DNA of 64,000 nucleotides from Epiperipatus broadwayi (taxonomy: Eukaryota > Onychophora > Udeonychophora > Euonychophora > Peripatidae): assembly GCA_028023455.1 (NCBI GenBank), contig JAQFVV010006215.1, forward strand, positions 5,687,230 through 5,751,229, read 5' to 3'. Of the stretch, positions 35,846-46,821 are shown piece after piece; within the stretch, counting starts at the first letter, position 1, and every line of letters starts with the position of its first letter. The position numbers and the translations under genes are program-made. Below the pieces are notes generated by a model, which was not told the DNA's origin, made no database searches, and saw nothing but the letters and a program-made list of their open reading frames with translations.

Positions 35846-37277
35846 TATAACGTTTTCCATTTGGCTAGGCCTCTACATGCTAATATAAACTGCGCGCGAG
35901 TTGATCAAGCTATGTCAAAAAAGAAGAAAGTTGTATTTCTATCCTAAAAACACAGCTATATTTCCTGATCAACTCGGCCTAGTAATTATTGAGAATTATG
36001 CTATCGACGAGATCAGCTTTTAATTTATTTGATATGTGCCAGAGTTCTGCAAGAACCCATTGAACCGGCACATAGCATCTGGCAAACAAAAAAGAAAAAT
36101 ATGTTTTTAAACTAATCGGTATTGCATCATATGGTAATGAGAATTATTTTCTCCTTTTTGATTATTATTCCTGGGCTTGTTTAAACATATTGGCAAGGTA
36201 AATTCCATTTTAAATCTTATTAAACTAATAATAAATTTAATACTAAAAAATAATAACTATTATTAATAATGCACAATGAAATGGTTGATAAAAGTTAAAT
36301 CTCTTTTATTCTAACAAACTAAAAATATTTATAAGTTAAATTACGAATTAACTAAACAGGAAAGTACACACACACTAATCCAGATAATGAATTGATTAAC
36401 AAAAACAGTTAGATTAAGCAATTTAATAATGTTCCAAGATCTTGTATAAAATTCTTTATTAGACAGTCTCTTGAATACGAAAAGAAAAGTCTATATCAGG
36501 ATGGTAGTCTAAGCTTAGCTAAATAATTGTTTGCAAACTTTTAAGTCACTATCAGGAAAATTTATTCTTAACTTACTGGTAAGTTCATGTAGGTTTATGG
36601 GATCCCAGATCATGAGAATTTCCATTGGTCTCTCCTGCCGGCATCTTCCATTATTGTTCCATTCTATAGCTGGAGAAAAGACACGGTTGTAGTGACCCTT
36701 TTATTGCAAAAAGCGGTCTTCACAAGTCCCGTTTCCATGCTTGCATGACAGCCTGGTACAGCAAGGGGCATACCTGTGTAGAAGTATATTTCTTGTCACA
36801 GGTTATGCTCGTGGAAACCTCCAACTTTCAGAGACGTAACTAGAAGTTAAAGAGAAGACCTAGATTGAAGTTGTCCTCTCCTTTTTATATCACGATCCAG
36901 TTTATGAAACTTCTGCGCACTCTTTTGTCTTTTTATCAGCATATAAGATAATAATCTTGTACACTCTCTCTTAAATTTAAATTACAAAGTCTTAATTTTT
37001 TTTTAGCATTATTCTTCCATCTTTAATTAGCTAAAATATTTTTCTTTTAGCTTATACTTTTGGAATTCTTTTAATTTATCTGGATTAGTAATCTGCATGT
37101 CATTTATTCTTTCCAATTTTTATTTCCAATTAGATAAAAAAAAAAATAAGAATGACAATTTTAACTTTCATTGCACGTTTTAACAAAAATTATACTAATC
37201 AAAAAAAAATCTAAATTTACTTTTTTAGCTTCTACCAAATGCCAATATATTTGCAACGTATATAAATAAATGTTACA
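35846..37277. mobile_element. LTR, left copy, of a TRIM-like element
   Basis: A 1432 bp direct repeat of the right LTR (37996-40873 minus its insertion). It begins TATAACGTTTTCC and ends AAATGTTACA; the family ends are the complementary TGTAACG/CGTTACA. It contains CTCTACATGC, a GCCAGAGTTCTGCAAGAACC segment and GCCAATATATTTGC near the end. ATAC (35842-35845) duplicates the ATAC after the right LTR. Confidence 0.82.
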
Positions 37278-37995
37278 ATACCACCAGTGTCAGGAGATAA
37301 GAATAAAATAGGGGTCTACACTAATTTTATTCTTAAGTTTTCAAATTCATATTAGTTTTTTTTTGTAGTAGCATGCTGATATATTCTGTAGATTCATTCA
37401 CAAGTGACGTTCAGCTTTAACACCCACTTTTAGGTCTAACACGGCGGGAATGGAAAATATTTCAACATTCATCTGTGTCCTTTCCTCTTTAGTGTAATAG
37501 TAATGATAAGCCCAAGTTATAAGCACAAACGAGCGTTGCTCATCGTTTTGAGTCTTACAGGCTCACGGCAACTTGGTTCACCTTCCCCTTAATTGGGATC
37601 CCTGCTAGAAATAGTCTGATGGGCTTATAAAGGTAGTCTTACATTAATATACTGTGTACTAGGACTCGGGGCTATGTTTTTCCCCTCTTCAGTAACTGCC
37701 TACCCGGTCAAATACTTGTGACTTACGTCTACATCAGCCACGATCGTGTTTTTTTTAGACATATCAAAAAAATATACATATATTTTTTTCTTTCTGGAAG
37801 TCATATTAAAAAATATTTTTTATATTTTAATAATCAGGGTTTAATTAGTTAGTTAGTTTTTATAATTTTTTTTTTTTAAATTACTATTTATTTTCCGGCT
37901 GTGAGTTTCTTTGGTTCATCGTTGTAACGTTCTTTATCATTACAACTTATCTCAGGTTGTAGTTGTTAAATCGAAGCCCTAGTTGGGTAAGCCAT
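37278..37995. mobile_element. Internal region of the TRIM-like LTR element, no coding capacity
   Basis: Only 718 bp lie between the two LTRs, and no gag or pol homology is visible, so the element is non-autonomous. On the minus strand the sequence directly inside the LTR starts TGGCTTACCCAACTAGGGC one base after the LTR, reminiscent of a tRNA-Lys-type primer site and of the motif at 22103. This suggests the element is transcribed from the minus strand. I do not see a convincing polypurine tract at the other side. Confidence 0.65.
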
Positions 37996-38177
37996 TATAA
38001 CATTTTCCGTTTGGCTAGGCCTCTACACGCTAATATAAACTGCACGCAAATTGATCAAGCTATGTCAAAAAAGAAGAAAGTTGTATTTCTATCCTAAAAA
38101 CACAGCTATATTTCCTGATCAACTTGGCCTAGTAATTGTTGAGAATTATGTGATCGACGAGATCAGCTTTTAATTTA

Positions 38178-39611
38178 TAATATCAACAAATTAAAAATCA
38201 TTCTCCTTTTTCTTTTTAAAAACTTTATTTTTTTATCTCAATACTGAACATATATATACATTTATATAATACAAAACTCCAACGTTTCAACTATTTTATC
38301 TCATACAGTCATTTTCAAGGAACTGCAACAATATTAAATACATATCAACAAATAAACTTCAATTACATAAAAACTTTCTCTTACATTAGCATAAACAGTA
38401 ACAAACATATTAAACATATAGAAATATATTTTATTTACATCTTTCTCCCAATGTTATATTTTATTACTCTTTCTTTTACATTGTTTAATTACAAATATAT
38501 CTTAAAATCATCCAAGAAACTCTCTATACAAATTTAAATACCAACTCTAATTTCCAAAAACCTCCCCCTTTCTTTAAATTTTATCTAAAACCCATCTTAA
38601 AACTATATTCCTAAACTATATATTTAAATGAATATAAAACAAATATAAACATATTTCCCTCCCTCTCTCTCTCTTTTATACAAAAAAACTTCTAACAATT
38701 TACCTAAACCCATTAAGCATTTATTTTAATTATACATTAATTTATATTCCTTATCTACTCCATTAATTCTATTTAGAGTAGGATTATATTTTTTTTATAT
38801 AAAAAAATTCTTTAACCATTCTTTCCCTGTAATTTTTAACCCTTTCTAACATTTTAATACTAAATTCTTTATGACCTAAACCTTTACAATGAATGTAAAT
38901 ATTTGAATTTTTGTCATATAAATGTTGTCTAAGTCTAGTTTCTAATGTATTCTTAGTTTTACCAATATATGAAACCTTACCCCCCCTCCCTCTTACAATT
39001 TAAATGCTTAATGGGTTTAGGTAAATTGTTAGAAGTTTTTTTGTATAAAAGAGAGAGAGAGGGGGGGGGGGGAATGTTTATATTTGTTTTATATTCATTT
39101 AAATATATAGTTTAGGAATGTAGTTTTAAGATGGGTTTTAGATAAAATTTAAAGAAAGGGGGAGGTTTTTGGAAATTAGAGTTGGTATTTAAATTTGTAT
39201 AGAAAGTTTCTTGGATGATTTTAAGATATATTTGTAATTAAACAATGTAAAAGAAAGAGTAATAAAATATAGCAGTGGGAGAAAGATGTAAGTAAAATAT
39301 ATTTCTATATGTTTAATATGTTTGTTACTGTTTATGCTAATGTAAGAGAAAGTTTTTATGTAATTGAAGTTTATTTGTTGATATGTATTTAATATTGTTG
39401 CAGATCCTTGAAAATGACTGTATGAGATAAAACAGTTGAAACGTTGGAGTTTTGTATTATATAAATGTATATATATATGTTCAGTATTGAGATAAAAAAA
39501 TAAAGTTTTTGAAAAGAAAAAGGAGAAGGATTTTTAATTTGTTGATATTATTGTAGAACATATATATTTTAAAAGAAAAAGTGGATGTACTTTTGCTGTG
39601 TTATTATATAT
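38178..39611. mobile_element. Palindromic Penelope-like element (PLE-B)
   Basis: It is flanked by a perfect 12 bp duplication, GCTTTTAATTTA (38166-38177 and 39612-39623). The left copy (minus) carries the GIY-YIG end and 3' region. The right copy (plus, from about 39007) starts further downstream and repeats the 3' region to about 39545, followed by a short unique tail. Arms 38178-38720 and 39007-39550 are near-perfect complements, so insertion was recent. Both 3' regions contain CCTTGAAAATGACTGTATGA and GTTGAAACGTTGG, a possible hammerhead relic: GAAAC-GTT is present but CTGANGA is not. Confidence 0.85.
38715..38992 (-). pseudogene. PLE-B GIY-YIG endonuclease fragment
   Basis: Minus-strand translation: GKVSYIGKTKNTLETRLRQH (YIG core with the following catalytic Arg helix), then NSNIYIHCKGLGHKEFSIKM, LERVKNYRERMVKE, and after one frameshift YNPTLNRINGVDKEYKL. 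The last block is the conserved PLE terminus. The GIY half and everything upstream are missing. Confidence 0.85.
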
Positions 39612-40873
39612 GCTTTTAATTTATTTGTTATGCGCCAGAGTTCTGCAAGAACCTACTGAACTGGCACATAGCATCTGGCAAACAAAAAATAAAAATATGT
39701 TTTTAAACTAATCGGTATTGCATCATACCGTAATGAGAATTATTTTCTCCTTTTTGATTATTATTCCTGGGCTTGTTTAAACATATTGGCAAGGTAAATT
39801 CCGTTTTAAATCTTATTAAACTAATAATAAATTTAATACTAGAAAAAATAATAACTATTATTAATAACGCACAATGAAATGGTTGATAAAAGTAAAATCT
39901 CTTTTATTCTAACAAACTAAAAATATTTATAAGTTAAATTATGAATTAACTAAACAGGAAAGTACACACACACTAATCCAGATAATGAATCGATTAACAA
40001 AAACAGTTAGATTAAGCAATTTAATAATGTTCCAAGATCTTGTATAAAATTCTTTATTAGAAAGTCTCTTGAATACAAAAAGAAAAGTCTATATCAGGAT
40101 GGTAGTCTAAGCTTAGCTAAATAATTGTTTGCAAACTTTTAAGTCACTATCAGGAAAATTTATTCTTAACTTACCAGTAAGTTCATGTAGGTTTATGGGA
40201 TCCCAGATCATGAGAATTTCCATTGGTCTCTCCTGCCGGCATCTTCCATTATTGTTCTGTTCTATAGCTGGAGAAAAGGCATGGTTGTAGTGACCCTTTT
40301 ATTGCAAAAAGCGGTCTTCACAAGTCCCGTTTCCATGCTTGTGTGACAGCTTGGTACAGCAAGGGGCATACCTGTGTAGAAGTATATTTCTTGTCACAGG
40401 TTATGCTCGCGGAAACCTCCAACTTTCAGAGACATAACTAGAAGTTAAAGAGAAGACCTAGATTGAAATTGTCCTCTCCTTTTTATATCGCGATCCAGTT
40501 TATGAAACTTCTGCGCAGTCTTTTGTCTTTTTATCAGCATATAAGATAATAATCTTGTACACTCTTTTTTAAATTTAAATTACAAAGTCTTAATTTTTTT
40601 TAGCATTATTCTTCCATCTTTAATTAGCTAAAATATTTTTCTTTTAGCTTATACTTTTGGAATTCTTTTAATTTATCTGGATTAGTAATCTGCATGTCAT
40701 TATTCTTTCCAATTTTTATTTCCAATTAGATAAAAAAAAAAATAAGAATGACAATTTTAACTTTCATTGCACGTTTTAACAAAAATTATACTAATCAAAA
40801 AAAAATCTAAATTTACTTTTTTAGCTTCTACCAAATGCCAATATATTTGCAACGTATATAAATAAACGTTACA

Positions 40874-41363
40874 ATACTTAGCCAGAGCCAGCACTTAAAA
40901 TGTCTCTGTCAGGAACCCATTTATCACAAAGCATGTAGAGGAATTGGCAATCCTCATTGTTTATAACTTACAAGCTTAAGAGATAGGGTCATGTGATCTA
41001 TGACTCTTATTTTGACTATTTATAGTCTCTGCCATAAGTCTTATGCAATTTTATATTGCTAAGACTACTAATATATGGTATGGCTGAAGATCTAACAGCC
41101 CCATATAGCTATTTGAGTTGGATAGCTGGGTTTGAAGACATGTAGATGTCTGAAAATTTCAGATTTTCCACTCAATAGATAACTTTTAGATAAGTGCTTG
41201 GCTTAGGGTTGGTATTTTTAAATCTAGTGTCTGAACCTACCATGATACCTCTCTGAGGAGTGCCAAAGCACAAAACCATGGTCAGGGGTTTGGGGAGGGG
41301 TTCCTGACAGAGGTATTTTAAGGGCTGGCTCTGGCTAAGCATTTATCACAAAGCTTGTAGAGG
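40874..41363 (+). repeat. Remainder of X-a after the LTR insertion, inverted unit
   Basis: A short resumption of the first unit (TTAGCCAGAGCCAGCACTT) is followed by the flip near AACCC|ATTTATC and an inverted unit with GGCAATCCTCATTG, GACTCTTATTTTGACTAT, CAGCCCCATATAGCTATT and the ribozyme. Confidence 0.8.
41247..41289 (+). ncRNA. Inactivated hammerhead ribozyme in X-a
   Basis: Stem I ACCTCT (41247-41252) with AGGGGT (41284-41289), core CTGAGGA (41253-41259), stem II GTGC/GCAC and triplet GTC (41281-41283) are all in place. The conserved GAAA is AAAA (41272-41275), which should abolish catalysis. Confidence 0.8.
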
Positions 41364-41375
41364 AATTCTTTTTAA

Positions 41376-42320
41376 TAATAATTTCCTCCTCCAAATAATT
41401 AATATAAACTGAATACACTAAAGGAGAAATAATATAATCTATTATCCACCCTTTCTTAATTTTATAAAAAATTAGCCTTATAAGTAAAATACATAGAATC
41501 TTCCAATAATAAAAGCAAATCTTTAATTACCCTAATTTTATTTTTTGATAAAGAACCTTGCTTAACCAACACAGACATAAGAACATCAATACTGCTTAAT
41601 CTATTTTCAGACTGATACATATTCTCAATATCTAAACTGCCAAATACCCAATTATTTTGCATTTTAAAATTATTAATCTTATCAAAAGAAGAAGAAACTA
41701 TGTAATGACCAAAATCAACAAATTGTTTTAAAAAATTATTCAAGAATCTAGAAATACCCTCTACAACAGTACCCATAAATCAAAAATAAAGCTCAAAGAA
41801 AAACCATCTTTATAAGTCTTAATATTCACAAACATCTTGGCTGATATGAAATCATTTGGATTACATTTTAAATAATCTACTCTATTAAAAAATTTTAAAT
41901 TTAACACTTTCTTCATAATATTTATCAACTTTCTTTTAATCACATTACCTGGATCTTTATCTAAAAACATATATTTACCATTATTTAATTCTCTATCCAT
42001 TTTGTTCCTGAACTCATCTCCCGTCATAATGACAAACTTACCAGCTTTGTCTTCACGAGAAATGATCACATCATTAGGAATTAACATATCCTTAAGATGT
42101 CTAACCTCAGCAAGATTAACCATAATAATTTTTTTTTTTTTAAACTTTTATTTAAAATCAATCGAATACCAACTTTCTGCTCATCACTCAAATTACTAGA
42201 TTCAATAGACGAAATTGTATCAAAAACTATATTTTTTGAATGAAATGGAACAAAATTAGGGCCTTTACCAATAATCTCTAATTCTCTATCATTTAACTTA
42301 ATATCAGGGAAATTCTAAAA
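41376..42320 (-). pseudogene. PLE-A, N-terminal half: RT N-terminal region and fingers
   Basis: On the minus strand the frame starts near 42318 with LNDRELEIIGKGPNFVPFH, followed by LSDEQKVGIRL, then EDKAGKFVIMTGDEF (the PLE block usually of the form DKGGxxVVM), NNGKYMFLDKDPGN, a frameshift near 41770, then FGSLDIENMY (palm Asp block), LLLLEDSMYFTYKANF, a stop, and IISPLVYSVYINYLEEEII. The next conserved block, LKRIV...YVDD, is found beyond the inserted X element at 35742. A poly-A slippage near 42125-42140 and several stops make it inactive. Confidence 0.88.
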
Positions 42321-42689
42321 GATGATCAAAAAACTGGTTCTGAAAGAGTACATTTAAAAGAAAATAATACTATTCACCAAATATTGGATTGAACTGATAA
42401 AATATAATCTTTTGAACAGATGTTATGCTAATATTAAAATAAAATTATTGATATTATATAGCATTTTTTTATTAATTCAATATAAATGCTTACTTTATTG
42501 TAATACCAAGGAATTTTTTAATTATGAATAAAACTTAGTCTTCTCTATTGTTTTTTGATTTTATTATTTGTTTTGCATAAATTCCCGCTCATTTTTATTT
42601 TCATATTATCTGTTTCTCAACAATATAACAAAATTAGACATTGAAAATACTGTTTGATAAATGATACTTATGATTATATTATTTTTAAG

Positions 42690-44035
42690 TTACAATGATC
42701 TTTTCATTGAATCCAATCACATTATATACTCTTCTTTTTAAAAAACTATTTTTTCTCATCATCTATATATATATGGTCATATCTTTACTACTTTTTTCTG
42801 TAGTCATTTTCAAGGATCTATAAAATTACATATTTATATCATTATTATTACAAATAGAATTAATATATAAAAATGTATATGCCCTTATCATAAAAAACAA
42901 TAGCATTTCCCTTTCATATCCATATACCTTTTTTACATATATATTACATTATATAATCCACATTTACTTATTTTTCTCTCCAAACTTTTTTTTTTACATA
43001 CACATTTTTTTATATATATAAAACCCAATAATTTTCTTTCTTTCTGCTCTTTTTATATTCTTAACCAATTACTTTAAAACAATACCTTTTTTATACCATT
43101 TTAAATTTGTTTCTATTTTAATCTATCTTTTATCTAATTTATTCTATTTAAGACAGGTTTCTCTCTCTTTATATATACATTTTCTTTTATCATTTTTTCT
43201 TTATATAATTTTACTTTTTCTAACATTTTTATCTTAAAATCTGTGTCCAAATTTTTACCACATATTTTAACATTTGAATTCCTATCATTCAAATATTGTT
43301 TTAACTTCGTCCTTAATTTATTCTTTGTTCTACCTATATATGGTCCATTCCTATTATCTTTTTTACATTCTAAACACTCAAAAAAAGATAATAGGACTGT
43401 ATCATATTAGGTACACAAAAAATAAAGGACAAGTTTAAAACAACATTTGACTGATGGAAATTCAAATGTTAATTTACATGGTAAAGAATTTGGACACAGA
43501 TTTTAAAATAAAAATATTAGAAAAAGTAAAATTATATAAAGAAAGAATGATAAAAGAAAGTTTATTTATAAAGAGAGAAAAACTTGGCTTAAATAGGTTG
43601 AATTATATAAAAGATAGATTAAAATAAAAACAAATTAAAAATGGTATAAAAACAAGTATTGTTTTAAAGTATAAAAAGGACAAAAGGAAAGAAAATTATT
43701 GTTATTTAAACAAATGTGTATGTGAAAAAAGGAAAAAATTTGGAGAGAAAAAAAAAGAAGTAAATGTGGATTATATAATGTAATATATATGTAAAAAAGA
43801 TGTATAGATAAATGAAAGGAAATGTTATTGTTTTTTATATAAATATGTAATTTTATAGATCCTTGAAAATGTCTACAGAAAAAAATGGTCAAAATGTTTG
43901 GTGTTTAAAGATGTGAATATGTATATATGGATGATGAGAAAAAAATAAAGGTTTTTTTTAAAAAAAGAAGAAGAGTATATAATTTGATTGGATTAAATGA
44001 AAAGAACATTATAGTTTATAAGATATATATATTTT
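42690..44035. mobile_element. Palindromic Penelope-like element (PLE-E)
   Basis: Two 5'-truncated copies meet near 43385, left on minus and right on plus. Outer arms match (AATCCAATCACATTATATACTC at 42710 with GAGTATATAATTTGATTGGATT at 43974). The left copy encodes ECKKDNRNGPYIGRTKNKLR, NSNVKI, KIKMLEKVKLYKEKM and KPVLNRIN before a TAG. The right copy has the same segments with more frameshifts. The 3' regions share ATCCTTGAAAATG with PLE-B but show no hammerhead core. The 85-codon minus frame at 43635-43892 is a shadow. Confidence 0.82.
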
Positions 44036-44189
44036 AAAGAAAAAAAAAGCTTTCTTATTTCAGTTGTTAAAAAGTTTGTTAACAGCAGTGATAATAACTT
44101 AAACTTATATTTTTTTATTTTTAAGTCCTATTGATATTTATATAATTTCAATTTTTTTTGTTACTAAGTTTATGAATAATATTTAAACT

Positions 44190-44690
44190 TTACATGATCA
44201 TCATTTCCTATGTTTACACAACTATATTGGAGAATTTTGCCTCTGTTTAAACAGCTTGTGTAAGCATAGAAAATGTTGATCATGTGAGATTCAGTGGCTC
44301 AAGAGATGATAATGACTATGATTGTTAAAGAACAAAAGGCATCAAAATGTATAAATACTGAACTGGGTTCAGATGTATATGACTATATACATGGTTTGAA
44401 AACTATTGTGTTTTTATTTTGGATTCATAGCTTTACAGTTAACTAAAAAGGCAAAATGTGACTGCTGGAAGATTGCAATTAGATCTCAAGATCTAGGTGC
44501 AGTGCTCTCAAATCCAAGGCTCCTCACTGATGAAAGCCATAAGCCAGAAACTAGTCAGGATATTGGATGAGTAGGCACTAAATAAGGCTTTATGCATAAA
44601 TTTTTTTTGTATCCATTGGTTACTCTGGCTTGTACTAGGTGGCACTGCTGTATCTAGAGTTTTGCCTCTGTTTTAATATCTTAACTTGAA
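44190..44690 (+). repeat. Family Y hammerhead repeat (Y-d)
   Basis: One nearly full unit in plus orientation, preceded by a short inverted start (GATCATCATTTCCTATGTTTAC mirrors the later GTAAGCATAGAAAATG TTGATC). The hammerhead at 44521-44562 keeps CTGATGA (44527-44533), GAAA (44547-44550) and GTC (44554-44556), but stem I lost two to three bases (AGGATA instead of TGGGGATA), so pairing is shifted. Confidence 0.78.
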
Positions 44691-44699
44691 GAACAGTTA

Positions 44700-45620
44700 T
44701 TTGTTTTTATTTTTTATTGTAAACTGTGATTTTTCAGTATAGCGGGCTCCTCATAAACAAATGTAACCACGTTACTTTGTAAAGATGATCGAATAAAACT
44801 TGCAGGGGGGGGGGGGTGAAGTTAGAATCGCTGTGAGCAATTAAAAAATAAAAATGTAGTTGCACTAACATACAATCCCATTACTACAATCACTGCAGGA
44901 ATTAATCATCAGGAATTAATGACCAGTTTCTGTAGTAACATGTCTCTAATCTGTGCGAATCTAACTAACAGAAACGAGCAAGATAAAGGAAAATGAAGAA
45001 GATAGAGGCCATTAATACATATTATTAACGTAGTCTGCATTTTTCAATTTCGTATTTTGACGAACTATTATCATAAATAAAATAATTATATATAATAATT
45101 TTTTTAATTCTAATTTTTAATTTCTGTTTTTCTTTTTTTCCCCCCATTTATGTGAATTTTTTTTATTATTACATTGTGTTATTTATTTCTAAGCACAACT
45201 AAATCTTCAAAGAAACAAAAATGGCAAAGTGTAATTCATTAAAAATTAACTCAAAATTTTATCTCTTTGTTTTCCCTTCATTTCTTTAATTTTCACTCCC
45301 TTTGAATTTTATTTGAAATCTATACCAATAGAAGAAACTAGTTATCATATGTAAGTAATTTTCTGGTAAGGAAAAATAATTAGATTCTCAATTGAGGTAA
45401 ATTCTCAGACTGGTTATTTGATGTGGAAATGATATTCAACAATAACTACAGAACTTTACCAACTCTAACTAAGAATTATGCAGTCTAAAAAAAATTTGAC
45501 CCAATAATAGTAGCGGGCAGCAGCAGCAGATCTATTAGGGAACTGAAGTTATAAATAGCTGGTATATGAGCGAAAAATTGCCTCAGAGAGATTAATTTTA
45601 GTAGTCATTCTACTACACTA
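44700..45620. other. AT-rich intron sequence
   Basis: No supported coding or mobile feature. It contains a G run near 44806-44816. Confidence 0.4.
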
Positions 45621-45624
45621 TGGA

Positions 45625-45660
45625 GTGTATAAGAAATAGTGATCATGTGATGTTTATATG
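45625..45660 (+). repeat. Family Y terminal fragment
   Basis: Only the family end remains: ATAAGAAATAGTGATCATGT followed by GATGTTTA, matching the ends of Y-a and Y-f. Confidence 0.5.
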
Positions 45661-45942
45661 GAGTGTAGACTGTTGTCAGTGCAATACCTTTTAATAGCTG
45701 TTCATGGCTAACATTGATGAAAGCATGGAAGACACCTGTCCATCAACCATTTTATCCTAATTAGCTTAAAACAGAAATAAAAATTAATCGTTTTAGAAAT
45801 TTAATGACTATATGCTACATTATTGGATCTTCAAGGTCTCATGAAATATGTAAATATTAGATGCTTTTAATGTTTTAAGTATTAAAAATGTAAAAAAAAA
45901 ATATTAAATTATTTTTTTATTATGTTTTATTTTTACGAACTC

Positions 45943-46110
45943 AATATCTAATTTAAGGGGAAAAACTAAAATATAAATCATTTGTTTCTAAGTCTTTTCT
46001 TATACTGAAAAGCATATAAAAGTGGATATCTAATTTAAGGGGAAAAACTAAAATATAAATCTTCATTTGTTTCTAAGTCTTTTCTTATACTGAAAAGCAT
46101 ATAAAAGTGG
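45943..46110. repeat. Tandem duplication, about 83 bp unit
   Basis: ATATCTAATTTAAGGGGAAA begins both units (near 45945 and 46026), and TGAAAAGCATATAAAAGTGG ends both. The units are almost identical except for a three-base insertion (TTC). Confidence 0.9.
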
Positions 46111-46815
46111 AAACTCCAATGTGATTGCTGTACTCGTTTTATAATTGTTTATTTAAAAAAAAAAAATTAGCATAGAATGCTGGAAATATTAATAATGAAA
46201 GAAAATGGTGACCAATAGTGAAGTAGATAGATTCCATAATTATTATAGTAAATGTACCATTGAACAGCCTGAAAAACTATTCATAGTTATATTATTCTGG
46301 AAAAAATGTCATTATTATGATCGCCTGCAATAACGGACTTTGACTTCATTATATCACCTGACTATTTGTTTTAACATCGAACTAATAAGCTATCGCTCAG
46401 TTAAGAATTATTTTAATAAGTTTTGTTTAATTAAATGTACAACAATCGTTTTATTTAGCAACTACACTTTTTTAAAATGTTATTTTTATAGCTAGCATTC
46501 ATTTTTGTTACTAGGCATACACACAAAAGGCTGTAACAGGTCAAAGTATAAAACTGATAAATTGAATAAACAAATTAATTTCTAAAGTAATTAATATTCA
46601 CTTTAAAAAAAGCGTTATCTTAAGTGTTTTTTATTGAATTGAATGAAAAAATATTTACATGAAGTGATTAATTTGATAAAATTTTAACTATGTATAGAAA
46701 TAGTTTTCTATCTAACTCTTTCTCCTCTGCCCAAATGGTTAACACGATTAATGAGTCTATCAAATAAAGGATTTAAAGAAATGTAATAAATTAAATCTTA
46801 AACACTGAATTTTTG
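46111..46815. other. AT-rich intron sequence
   Basis: No supported feature. Confidence 0.4.
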
Positions 46816-46821
46816 CATTAA

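Larger units (their letters stand above)
37996..40873. mobile_element. LTR, right copy, split by PLE-B
   Basis: It is nearly identical to the left LTR except for a 1434 bp insertion plus its 12 bp duplication (38178-39623). It starts TATAACATTTTCC and ends AAACGTTACA, followed by ATAC (40874-40877). High similarity between the LTRs implies a fairly recent insertion, and PLE-B must be more recent still. Confidence 0.82.
35743..41363. mobile_element. Family X hammerhead element (X-a) inserted in PLE-A and itself interrupted
   Basis: It is flanked by a 12 bp duplication of PLE-A sequence, AATTCTTTTTAA (35731-35742 and 41364-41375). It starts at ATAGTCAAAATAAG, the same base as X-b at 54343. It runs through about 100 bp of unit, is interrupted by the LTR element (35846-40873), resumes with TTAGCCAGAGCCAGC, then flips near 40918 into an inverted copy that carries a hammerhead at 41247-41289 and ends inside the unit. 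Without the LTR element it would be about 590 bp, tandem-plus-inverted like the Y elements. Confidence 0.85.

Noticed and set aside
39395-39460. Hammerhead ribozyme in PLE-B
   Set aside because: GAAAC-GTT and a hairpin ACTGT/ACAGT are present, but the CUGANGA core is absent (CTGTATGAG). It is kept only as a possible relic.
43635-43892. 85-codon minus frame as a membrane protein
   Set aside because: It is antisense to the right arm of PLE-E, whose plus strand carries the GIY-YIG tail.
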